Of a DNA stretch of 10,458 nt, positions 1-7,804 are shown piece after piece. The stretch comes from DATEMK01 sp035275625 (GTDB lineage: Bacteria; Bacteroidota; Bacteroidia; AKYH767-A; OLB10). The translations under genes and the position numbers were made by a program. The stretch's first letter is position 1. Every line of letters starts with the position of its first letter. The DNA lies in the NCBI GenBank assembly GCA_035275625.1, contig DATEMK010000067.1, forward strand, positions 1 to 10,458, written 5' to 3'. The notes under the pieces were generated by a model that saw only the letters and a program-made list of their open reading frames with translations, had not been told where the DNA came from and made no database searches.

Positions 1-19
1 AATTTAAATCTATAAGAAA

Positions 20-448
20 ATGAAACTTGCCATTGGTGCCGACCATGCCGGCTTTGATTATAAAGAGCAATTAAAAAAATACCTGGGTGAAAAAAAATTT
101 GAAATTATTGATAAAGGAACTTATTCAACAGATTCAGTTGACTACCCTGATTTCGCACATCCTGTTGCGAATGCAGTTACAAATAAAGAAGCGGATGCAG
201 GAATTTTAATTTGCGGAAGCGCAAATGGCGTTGCAATCGCAGCTAACAAGCATCATGGGATACGGGCTGCCATTTGCTGGACCAATGAGGTGGCTGAATT
301 AGCGCGAAAGCATAATGATGCAAACATCATTTGTATTCCAGCGCGATTTGTCAGCATTGATCTTGCAAAATCAATGTCTGATATTTTTATGACAACAGAA
401 TTTGAAAGAGGGAGGCATGAAAGAAGGGTTGAAAAAATTGATTCTTAA
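20..448 (+). CDS. rpiB: Ribose-5-phosphate isomerase B (RpiB/LacA family)
   Basis: This cytoplasmic enzyme interconverts ribose 5-phosphate and ribulose 5-phosphate in the non-oxidative pentose phosphate pathway. The 142-residue protein has the family's usual length and is complete. Visible signatures are the N-terminal GADHAG (D8, H9), DYPDFA at 41-46, the phosphate-binding and catalytic loop ILICGSANG with the expected nucleophile/base Cys65, AANK at 74-77, HND at 98-100 (the E. coli H99 equivalent) and GRHERR at 131-136. The loop reads GSANG, close to the Bacteroidota GSGNG form and unlike the GTGxG of E. coli. The ATG at 20 follows an A-rich stretch (taagaaa) typical of leaders lacking a Shine-Dalgarno site. 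Its promoter is probably outside the window. It converges on the kinase ending at 493 with 44 nt between the stops. A substrate such as allose 6-phosphate cannot be excluded from sequence alone. Confidence 0.96.
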   Translation: MKLAIGADHAGFDYKEQLKKYLGEKKFEIIDKGTYSTDSVDYPDFAHPVANAVTNKEADAGILICGSANGVAIAANKHHGIRAAICWTNEVAELARKHNDANIICIPARFVSIDLAKSMSDIFMTTEFERGRHERRVEKIDS

Positions 449-492
449 ATTTTCAAATCACCTGTTTTCTTAATGTATAAAGTTGAGAAAAA

Positions 493-1605
493 CTATTTCT
501 TCCAGGTAAAGTTTACTGAAGTACCTGAAGGAATATCATCGAACCATACTTTTTCTCCCTGTGTTTCGATTATTTTTTTTACAATAGATAATCCTACACC
601 GCAAGTGTCGTGCTTATCCTTGGGAAGCAACGTATGAAAAATTTCAAATACTTTATCAAAATGATGCGGCTTTATTCCTGGTCCGTCATCTTTAATCGTG
701 AATTGCACCATATTGTTTTCTTCGGAGGAAAGAATAAAGATAACACCTTCTTGCTTATGATGATGAATGATTGAATTATTAATCAGGTGCGTGAAAATTT
801 TTATAAGTTTTGTTTTTTCAGCAAATAAAACAGGAAGGTTTTCCTGCACCATAAAGCTGAACCCGGCAGGAGGCATTAACGTGTCAATGACATATTGAAC
901 CAGCTTATTTACATTAATTTGTTCTTTACTTTCATTTATTCTGCCAACACGGGAATATTCTGTAATGCCATCCAGAAGGTTCTGCGTCCTGTTGATGCGG
1001 TTTTTTAAAAGCGAAATGTTTTTCTGCACACTTTGACTTGCTGTACCGGCCAGGTCCTCTTCAATCCATGCAGCTAAATTATCAATAGCACGAAGTGGCG
1101 CTTTTACATCATGTGAAACGATGTAAACAAAGTGATCCATTTCTTTTACCATGTGTTCAAGCGTATCACAATATTTTTTCTTTTCAGCATTGGCTGAATA
1201 AATTTTTTCAAACAAGCTCACCCTGGATTTTGTTTCCTGGATATCAAGGGGCTTAAAAAGAAAATCAACAGTACCCTCTTCAAATTTATTTACAGGGCAT
1301 TTTTCATTCCTGCTGACAGCAGAAACAAAAATGATGGGAATATTTTTTGTTTTCGGATTGAGCCTAAGCAGATCCGCTACTTCATATCCATCCATATCGG
1401 GCATTTGCACGTCCAGCAGAATTAAATCAACTTTTTCTGACAATACTGTTTTTAATGCTTCGTTGCCCGAGGCTACTTTAATTATTTTTCGCCCTTCTTT
1501 TTCAATAACGTTTTCAAGGGTCAGCAAATTTTCCACCCGGTCATCCACCAGCAAAATGCAGTAACCGCTGCTGACTTCTTTTTTAAATGCAATAATTTCT
1601 TTCAT
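493..1605 (-). CDS. Receiver-histidine kinase (REC-HisKA-HATPase), soluble
   Basis: A 370-residue cytoplasmic two-component protein whose receiver precedes the kinase, the reverse of the usual hybrid order. The receiver (about 15-135) has acidic D21/D22, phosphoacceptor D65 in LLDVQMPDMDG, S95 and K118 (FKP). A short linker leads to a DHp helix with VSHDVKAPLRAI, where H165 is the expected phosphorylated histidine. The ATPase domain shows N276/N277, the G1 motif DDGPGI (306-311) and a G2 motif CGVGLSI (335-341). The G2 lacks the first glycine of GxGxG, as I recall for phytochrome-type kinases reading STGVGLA, so it is probably active. There is no signal peptide or membrane segment. It lies 25 nt downstream of the hybrid kinase, so it is probably the last gene of the same operon, and its receiver could accept phosphate from that kinase; this partnership is inferred. 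No DNA-binding output domain is present. Confidence 0.95.
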   Translation of the reverse strand: MKEIIAFKKEVSSGYCILLVDDRVENLLTLENVIEKEGRKIIKVASGNEALKTVLSEKVDLILLDVQMPDMDGYEVADLLRLNPKTKNIPIIFVSAVSRNEKCPVNKFEEGTVDFLFKPLDIQETKSRVSLFEKIYSANAEKKKYCDTLEHMVKEMDHFVYIVSHDVKAPLRAIDNLAAWIEEDLAGTASQSVQKNISLLKNRINRTQNLLDGITEYSRVGRINESKEQINVNKLVQYVIDTLMPPAGFSFMVQENLPVLFAEKTKLIKIFTHLINNSIIHHHKQEGVIFILSSEENNMVQFTIKDDGPGIKPHHFDKVFEIFHTLLPKDKHDTCGVGLSIVKKIIETQGEKVWFDDIPSGTSVNFTWKK

Positions 1606-1630
1606 AAAATTAATATGTGTTAACCCTTTT

Positions 1631-4600
1631 TTATTTATACATCCATGCTTTCATGACAGAAATCAGCTGTTCAATATTTACGGGCTTTGTGATGTAATCC
1701 GAAGCCCCTGCCTCCATGCACTTTTCCCGGTCGCCCTGCATGGCTTTTGCCGTAATTGCAATTAAAGGAAGCTGTTTGAATTTTTCTTCCTTACGGATTT
1801 CTCTCATGGCTGCATAACCGTCCATGTTGGGCATCATGATGTCCATCAGCACTATTTCCACTGCAGGATTTTTTCTTAGCTGTTCAACAGCTTCAACCCC
1901 GTCATAAGCACAAATTACATGTAAACCTTCGCTTTCGAGGACGGTTGTCAGTGAATAAATGTTTCTCATATTATCATCGGCAAGCAAAACAGTTTTGCCA
2001 TTGAGAATATCCTTTAACTTTTCGGGATTCGATACTACAGGAGTTGCCGGGGTTTGAACAACCGGCTGGATGTTATGTGATATATAAGTTTGTGATCCCC
2101 CGTTTTTATTTTCCATCAATGCTGAAGCGTTTATTTTTGTTTCAACACTTTCCATACCTGCAACTAAACTAAATATTTTATTTATTTCTTCACGGCTTGT
2201 TGGCTTGGTAAGATAACCGGCTGCTCCCATTTCAATTCCAAGCGGCTTTTTATCCATGGCAGAAATTATATACACAGGAATGTGCTTTAATGCTTTATTT
2301 TCCTTGAGCTGCTTTAAGATAGTCCATCCGTCAACGACCGGCAGCTGCATATCAAGAATAATAATATCAGGAGAAAATTGTTTTGCATAATTTATGGCAG
2401 CATCACCCTGCACAGCTACCACAGCCCTGCAGCCAAACTCGTGACAGCAATCAACAAGGGTTTTGGCAAATGTGATATCGTCTTCAACTATTAATATTTT
2501 TTTATCGCCTTCTTTAATATTGTTTCTGTCGTCCAGGATTTCATTATTATGAAATTGTGCGTGAGAAGAATTTTTATGACCGGATTTTTCTTCATTCAGT
2601 TCATTAGAGAATGAAGTTGCAGAATTTAAAAGGATCTCATTTGATGAAGATTGATGGGGCAAATAAATGGTAAAGCTGCTGCCCGAACCTTCAATGCTTT
2701 GAAGTGTCAGATCTCCCCCGAGCAAAATGCTTAGTTCGCGGCTGATGGCAAGACCCAAACCGGTTCCTCCGAATTTTCTGCTGGTTGAACCGTCAGCTTG
2801 CTGGAAGGCATCAAAAACAAGTTTTTGTTTATCTTCAGGAATGCCAATACCGGTATCTGTTACCGAGAAAAAAATTACTTTATCGGTTTGATAAAGCTTT
2901 TGATTTTTAAAAATTGCATCCTTCGGAGCAAGTCCTACATTCATCATTACTTTACCTGTTTTAGGAGTAAATTTAAATGCATTGGATAAAAGATTTTTAA
3001 GGATCTGAGATAAACGCATTTTATCCGAATACATTTCAGCAGGAAAATCTTTAGCGATAGAAATGGAGAAATTGATTCCCTTCTCATTTGCAATCTCTTT
3101 GAAAAGCGATTGAATGTCTGAAGCGATATCCTGCGTATTGAATTTTTCCTGATGCAACTCGATTTTTCCGGCTTCAATTTTTGACAGATCCAGGATGTCA
3201 TTGATCAGCAGCAGCAAATCCTTTCCTGATTTGAATATAACACTGGCATGCTCTATTTGTTTTTCTGTCAGGTTTTGCGTTTTGTTTTCGGCCAAAAGTT
3301 TTGCAAGTATCAGCACACTATTCAGGGGAGTTCGCAATTCATGAGACATGTTTGCAAGAAAAGCGGATTTGTATTTACTGCTTTGTTCTAATTGTTTTGC
3401 TTTAAATGCAAGCGATTGGCGGGCTTCTTCAATTGCAATATTCTGCTCCTGCAGCAAATGCGCTTTCATCTCCAGTTCATTGTTCATTTGTTTGAGCTCT
3501 TCCTGTTGAGATTTCAATTCTTCCTGCGATAATTCAAGCAGCCTCGATTTATTGGTCAGCTCATCATTTGCCCAGCGTAAATCCTGTTTTTGTGCCTTCA
3601 GTTCATCTGCCTGTTTCATAGATTCTTCAAGCAATTGTTTGGTCAGCAGGTTTGCCTTCACACTGTAAATACTTAAAGCAACAGGTTCTGCAATCCGTTC
3701 AAGAAAATCAATTTTTACCTGTGACAATTCATGAACGGCCGCTATTTCAATAGCGCCAAGCACATTTCCGGCTGCGAAAAGCGGAATAATAGCAACACAG
3801 CAGGTGGATGATTTTCCCAATCCAGATTCAATAGTAAAATAGGGATCCTGCAAAGCGGAGATATAAATTTTTTGGTTGGATGCAATACACTGGCCAATTA
3901 ACCCTTCTTTTAATTCATACTGGCTGGCTGATAACATTTTATTGTTAATCGCATAATATCCTTTCAATTGAATTTTTAAATCGCGCTCATTGTTTTTTTC
4001 CACAAGAAAAATAGCCGCCTGTTGAATGTCTGTATAATTAACAATGGTAGAAACGATTTCGTTAACAAGGTCCTCCAGGTTGTCAGAATGTTTTTGGAGG
4101 ATGTTTCCCATAAGGGCAATTCCTTCGGTTGTCCAATTTCGCAATGCATCCGATTCACTGGCCTGGTTTAGCTTATCGCGCATTTCCATCAAAGACTTTC
4201 CCTGCACATCATTTTCGCTGAGGGGTTCAAAAGGAGATGTAAAATTTCCGGTTCCTATTTCTTTGGCAAATGAAGAGGTTCTTCTTAGTCCATCCATAAG
4301 GGCCCGTAAAGCAATAACCATTTCTCCCACTGCATTTTTTGGAATTTTCATATTCAGATGCGGCAGTTCGCCTTTGCTCATCTGGAGAATCAGTTCCCGG
4401 ATCTGCATGATGGGGAGAATAATATTTTTAGATATAAAAAAAGTGATGGTTACCACTGAAAGAATAATTAGAAGGGCAAGACCAAGCACTACTATGGTCA
4501 GCATAGAAAATGAATAAATCATTTTATCCTGTTTTACCGAAGCCTCTGCTTTTTTCAGTTCGGTTATTCTTGACAGCATGTTGGCAAGGGCCTGTGAACG

Positions 4601-5098
4601 CGGAATAATCTGGGTTTCTATCATGTCCTCAGCCGCAAACTTTTTCATAGGATCCTGGTAATCATCAAAGTTCACGAGTGTGCTCATGATCTGGTTTTCA
4701 TAATGCACCAATTGTTCATAATCATCAAAAACTTTTTTCAGGCTGTCAGCAGTTGCTTTATTGTTCCATGATTTTACAAGGAGCAATAGCTTGTTTTTCA
4801 CTTCCGGATATGTTTCCTGGTTAAGCCCTGATATTTTTTCTTTATCGGTTTTATTGTTTTGAAGATATACCCAATTGGTAATGTACATTCTTGATTTAGT
4901 AACCAATTGGTTCATTTCAAAAAGCTGTGATAAAGAAGGGTTAGTTACCGTGCCGATTTCGGTTGTAATGTGTTTGCTTTTATTAATAGTATAAGTGCTG
5001 ACAATTGCATTGGTAAGCGCGATGATGGTCAGGACAAAGAAGACAACATAAATTTTCTTGTCTATTTTAAAAGATGTTTTTTTATCAGGACGTTTCAT
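1631..5098 (-). CDS. Membrane hybrid sensor histidine kinase (4HB-HAMP-GAF-CC-HisKA-HATPase-REC-REC)
   Basis: An 1155-residue inner-membrane sensor kinase. Hydrophobic segments at about 15-38 and 193-222 flank a mostly helical periplasmic domain of about 155 residues, resembling a four-helix-bundle sensor. A HAMP follows (about 223-275), then a second HAMP-like stretch (about 278-315), a GAF domain (about 335-480) and a Glu/Gln-rich coiled coil (about 485-575). The DHp motif is ANMSHELRTPLN with H586. The ATPase has N706, G1 DTGIGIP (748-754) and G2 GGTGLGL (777-783). Receiver 1 has D873/D874, phosphoacceptor D916, S946 and K965. Receiver 2 has D1041/D1042, D1086, T1116 and K1138. All catalytic residues are intact. 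No HPt domain closes the relay, and none is encoded in the window. The gene follows the YfiR-like gene by 46 nt, so the periplasmic domain is a natural partner for that protein; this is inferred from gene order. Confidence 0.96.
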   Translation of the reverse strand: MKRPDKKTSFKIDKKIYVVFFVLTIIALTNAIVSTYTINKSKHITTEIGTVTNPSLSQLFEMNQLVTKSRMYITNWVYLQNNKTDKEKISGLNQETYPEVKNKLLLLVKSWNNKATADSLKKVFDDYEQLVHYENQIMSTLVNFDDYQDPMKKFAAEDMIETQIIPRSQALANMLSRITELKKAEASVKQDKMIYSFSMLTIVVLGLALLIILSVVTITFFISKNIILPIMQIRELILQMSKGELPHLNMKIPKNAVGEMVIALRALMDGLRRTSSFAKEIGTGNFTSPFEPLSENDVQGKSLMEMRDKLNQASESDALRNWTTEGIALMGNILQKHSDNLEDLVNEIVSTIVNYTDIQQAAIFLVEKNNERDLKIQLKGYYAINNKMLSASQYELKEGLIGQCIASNQKIYISALQDPYFTIESGLGKSSTCCVAIIPLFAAGNVLGAIEIAAVHELSQVKIDFLERIAEPVALSIYSVKANLLTKQLLEESMKQADELKAQKQDLRWANDELTNKSRLLELSQEELKSQQEELKQMNNELEMKAHLLQEQNIAIEEARQSLAFKAKQLEQSSKYKSAFLANMSHELRTPLNSVLILAKLLAENKTQNLTEKQIEHASVIFKSGKDLLLLINDILDLSKIEAGKIELHQEKFNTQDIASDIQSLFKEIANEKGINFSISIAKDFPAEMYSDKMRLSQILKNLLSNAFKFTPKTGKVMMNVGLAPKDAIFKNQKLYQTDKVIFFSVTDTGIGIPEDKQKLVFDAFQQADGSTSRKFGGTGLGLAISRELSILLGGDLTLQSIEGSGSSFTIYLPHQSSSNEILLNSATSFSNELNEEKSGHKNSSHAQFHNNEILDDRNNIKEGDKKILIVEDDITFAKTLVDCCHEFGCRAVVAVQGDAAINYAKQFSPDIIILDMQLPVVDGWTILKQLKENKALKHIPVYIISAMDKKPLGIEMGAAGYLTKPTSREEINKIFSLVAGMESVETKINASALMENKNGGSQTYISHNIQPVVQTPATPVVSNPEKLKDILNGKTVLLADDNMRNIYSLTTVLESEGLHVICAYDGVEAVEQLRKNPAVEIVLMDIMMPNMDGYAAMREIRKEEKFKQLPLIAITAKAMQGDREKCMEAGASDYITKPVNIEQLISVMKAWMYK

Positions 5099-5144
5099 GT
5101 TAAAAATGATTTATTTTTTAATACTCAGCAAGAATTTTAGTGAA

Positions 5145-5705
5145 TTAAATTTTAATAGCGAGTGACAACAATTGGCTGGAAATTTTTAAACCGGCTTGTT
5201 TAACAGAATTCTCATTCAGCTCAAACCGTATTTTATCGTCCTGCTCAATTATATTAATGGCGGCCCCTTTCTGAGCCATCCCTTTCTCTTCTGTAACAAT
5301 CAATACGCCCTTGCCCAGCAATTGATCATTCAGATATTTAAAAACTGAATTTTCATTTTGCGGGATAAAAAATATGTCGCATTTTTCCGCTTCGCCAACA
5401 TCATTCGCCTGCCGGATTTCTATGTTACGGTCTTTAACTTTTTTATTAATGCAAATTTTCTTCAATTCATCAATGACAGCCGAAGGGCCGTAAAAACCGA
5501 TGACGATATGTGCATGATCTTTTTCAATGGGCCATTCCACGTATTTCGTAAAGTTGTAAATGAAAAGAGCTTTGATAGTAGGTTCGCTTATTTCATTTTT
5601 TAACTGGAAAGAGGACAATACAAATATTAAAACAAAACAGGCAGCAGTTTTATACCACCATTTGCAGGGTGCGGAAAAGGGCTTTAAAAAAGAGTTAAAT
5701 TTCAT
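5145..5705 (-). CDS. YfiR/DUF4154 family periplasmic protein
   Basis: A 186-residue exported protein. After a basic, aromatic N-terminus comes one hydrophobic stretch (about 20-34) that should act as a signal peptide or uncleaved anchor. The mature part carries the family hallmark KALFIYNFTKYVEWP (45-59) near its start and the closing SSQLLSLA (176-183), with an alternating beta/alpha region between. Length and layout fit YfiR/DUF4154. In Pseudomonas, YfiR is a periplasmic, redox-sensitive repressor of the inner-membrane diguanylate cyclase YfiN and is relieved by outer-membrane YfiB. Only two cysteines (C85, C109) lie in the mature part, so a single disulfide is possible. The gene sits 22 nt after the receptor-like barrel and 46 nt before the sensor kinase, so the kinase is the likely regulated partner here. 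No GGDEF or EAL protein is present in the window. Family assignment is firm; the partner is inferred. Confidence 0.9.
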   Translation of the reverse strand: MKFNSFLKPFSAPCKWWYKTAACFVLIFVLSSFQLKNEISEPTIKALFIYNFTKYVEWPIEKDHAHIVIGFYGPSAVIDELKKICINKKVKDRNIEIRQANDVGEAEKCDIFFIPQNENSVFKYLNDQLLGKGVLIVTEEKGMAQKGAAINIIEQDDKIRFELNENSVKQAGLKISSQLLSLAIKI

Positions 5706-5727
5706 TTTGACTATAAAGAATCCCTGG

Positions 5728-7758
5728 TTAATGTTGCTTGAAATTTATAATGTAAGAAAGCTTCATTACAAACTCTCTTGACGTGCCCGGCAATGGAGCG
5801 TGCAGGCTGTTATAAGGCTGTATATAGAAATTTTTCGCGTCAGCCAGGTTGTAAACCCCTATACTTGCGTCTAACCCTTTTGTAAATAAATTATTATAAC
5901 ATACATTTAAGCTCGCAATAATGTTTGGATTAAATTTTTTAACTATTGTGTCACCGGCATTTTCGTGTAATGAAACAATTGCATAGCGTGGCCCCGAAAA
6001 ACTTATGGTTGAGTTTAGTTTCAGATTATTGAAGATTTTTTTTCCTGAAGTTAAATTAATTCTGTGTGCGGGGAATGCAAGCAGGGCATCAGGGTTCCCG
6101 GGGACGGCATAATTCGACAAAGCATTTCCGGAGGGGATGTAAAAACTGTAATTCAGACCTAAATAGCCTGACCCGCTTTTGTATTTATATTCTATTTCAA
6201 AACCGCGCGTTCCTGTTTTTTCATAATTCATATAGACATCTTCGTCAAGCAGATCATTATAACTATATATAATCGGATCTTTAGTGCTGATATCAAAAGC
6301 ATTTAATGTAAGTGACATTTTACTGCTTAGCTGGTAGCCTGTTTCCGCTTCAAATACTGTCGTGTTTTCGGGCTTTATTTCGGAATTCAGATCAATATTC
6401 TGCGTGTTAGGCGCACGAAATGCTTTGCTGAAAAGCAATTTGATATGAAGCTTGTTAATGGTTTTAGTAATTCCAATGCGCGGCACAAATGAAGACGCGA
6501 ACTCGCTGTTGTTAATATATCTTGCCCCGGCTGTTAAAGTGGCAAATCGTGTTCTGACTAATGTCTGCGCAAACACAGCTGTGTTCTCGTACTGAAAAAC
6601 ATCAGAATTGTTTGTATTAAAAACCCCTCCTGCTTTTTGTGCTGCCCTGTCGGTAAAATATTCAGTACCGCCTGTTATATTTATGTGATCGTTTATATCA
6701 TAATTCACGGTAAGCGTTCCGGTGTACCGTTGTGAATTTATTTCGAACACCTCAAATTCATCCTGCACGGATGATCCTTTATAAGACCAGGGAGTTTGAT
6801 TTTTATAATTGAATTTTGGTGTCAGTGTAAGTTTGCGCAGTATCCTGAAATCTTTTTTCAATTCAAAAAGATACGAGTCAAAATGGAGCGGGTAAGCCTG
6901 CGAAAGATTTTCCTGGTAAGCATCCCGTGTGGAGAGCCTGTAATTGTCAATGATTCCCCTGAACTGATAATCTTTGAAATTCAAACCAAGATTGATGTGT
7001 GCGTTTTTTATTCCCGATTGATCAGTCATATCGTAGCTGTTGCGGAAAACGTCTTTATGTTCTTCCTGGCTGCGATTGGCATCAATCAAAGAGGCAGAAA
7101 AGGCATAAGAAAAATCTTTTTGGTCATCTCCAACAGAAACGTTGAATTTCCTGTGACCAAATGTTTTACTCATTTGTCCATAAGAGGCAGAAAAAACCGA
7201 ACCCGTCAAATCTTTTCCTTTTCTTGTGACAATGTTGATTACTGCGTATTCAGCAAAGTCCCCATAAATTGCTGAGCCGGGGCCGCGTATAATTTCAATT
7301 CGTTCCACATTATCAACCGGGTAATGATTACCCATTTGAATGCTCGAATAAAGATTTTCGTTCATCACCTGCCCATCAATCAATAAAAGAATTTTTCCTT
7401 CGTGTGCCCAGTTTCCCCTTACGCCAATACCAACAACCCCTTCCACATCCACACCAAAATCAAAACCGGGAACCATTTTTAAAACATCTGTGAGATCACG
7501 CGCACCAATGTTTATTATGTCATCGTTAGTAAGCAGGGTAACAATGCCCGGTGATTCACGTGCGGTTAATTCTTTCACAGAAGCCACAGAAATTTTTATG
7601 TTCATCAATTCCTCCAGGCTCAGGTCATAATAATTTTCAACTTTACTGCCCTGTAAAGTATCCTGGGCTGTCCCTTTGAAGGAGAGAAGTATTAATAAAA
7701 AACAAAAAAAATTTCTGCTCATGCTAATGGTTGACGATTTATATTTGGTTAACACCAT
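5728..7758 (-). CDS. TonB-dependent receptor-like outer-membrane protein
   Basis: A 676-residue outer-membrane barrel with an N-terminal plug. The N-terminus has a signal sequence ending near KGTAQ (28-32), then a short segment LSLEELMNIKISVAS (46-60) often seen ahead of the plug. The plug (about 65-180) contains LLLIDGQVMNE and the diagnostic VERIEIIRGPGSAIYG (151-166), followed by INIVTRKG. The rest is beta-rich, with the FRAPN motif (447-451) and a final strand at YIINF. It is short for a Bacteroidota receptor and lacks the SusC-type carboxypeptidase-like N-terminal domain, and no SusD partner is nearby. That fits a colicin I/vitamin B12-receptor type or a signalling role more than glycan import. 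An ATG at 7722 (residue 13) gives a more compact signal peptide and could be the true start. It is probably the first gene of the sensing operon. Its ligand cannot be read from the sequence. Confidence 0.94.
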   Translation of the reverse strand: MVLTKYKSSTISMSRNFFCFLLILLSFKGTAQDTLQGSKVENYYDLSLEELMNIKISVASVKELTARESPGIVTLLTNDDIINIGARDLTDVLKMVPGFDFGVDVEGVVGIGVRGNWAHEGKILLLIDGQVMNENLYSSIQMGNHYPVDNVERIEIIRGPGSAIYGDFAEYAVINIVTRKGKDLTGSVFSASYGQMSKTFGHRKFNVSVGDDQKDFSYAFSASLIDANRSQEEHKDVFRNSYDMTDQSGIKNAHINLGLNFKDYQFRGIIDNYRLSTRDAYQENLSQAYPLHFDSYLFELKKDFRILRKLTLTPKFNYKNQTPWSYKGSSVQDEFEVFEINSQRYTGTLTVNYDINDHINITGGTEYFTDRAAQKAGGVFNTNNSDVFQYENTAVFAQTLVRTRFATLTAGARYINNSEFASSFVPRIGITKTINKLHIKLLFSKAFRAPNTQNIDLNSEIKPENTTVFEAETGYQLSSKMSLTLNAFDISTKDPIIYSYNDLLDEDVYMNYEKTGTRGFEIEYKYKSGSGYLGLNYSFYIPSGNALSNYAVPGNPDALLAFPAHRINLTSGKKIFNNLKLNSTISFSGPRYAIVSLHENAGDTIVKKFNPNIIASLNVCYNNLFTKGLDASIGVYNLADAKNFYIQPYNSLHAPLPGTSREFVMKLSYIINFKQH

Positions 7759-7804
7759 TCATTGTACGTAAAAACCTGAAACGGTTACATTTTTTTGAAG
7801 ATTT

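Larger units (their letters stand above)
493..7758 (-). other. Predicted four-gene sensing operon
   Basis: Four consecutive minus-strand genes are separated by 22, 46 and 25 nt: receptor-like barrel, YfiR-like protein, hybrid kinase, receiver-kinase. I found no terminator-like hairpin with a T-run in the three gaps and no close match to the Bacteroidota TAnnTTTG element in them. Transcription most likely starts in the intergenic region above 7758, although no convincing promoter was found there either. The products would occupy the outer membrane, periplasm, inner membrane and cytoplasm in gene order. Co-transcription is inferred from spacing and direction only. Confidence 0.72.

Noticed and set aside
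431..493. AT-rich inverted repeats after rpiB (AAAATT/AATTTT at 434-439/448-453; GTTTTCT at 464-470 with AGAAAAAC at 486-493) as convergent terminators.
   Set aside because: The stems are short, almost free of G-C pairs or need a bulge, and lack a following T-run. They are expected often in AT-rich DNA.
1460..1500. Loss of kinase activity in the receiver-kinase because its G2 motif lacks the first glycine.
   Set aside because: The motif lies near the C-terminus of that protein (around 590-610 on the window, not here at the receiver end), and similar kinases of the phytochrome type share this variant, so it is not evidence of inactivity.
493..5705. A c-di-GMP system of the YfiBNR kind.
   Set aside because: The YfiR-like protein is present, but there is no GGDEF or EAL domain and no OmpA-like YfiB lipoprotein in the window; the inner-membrane partner is a histidine kinase.
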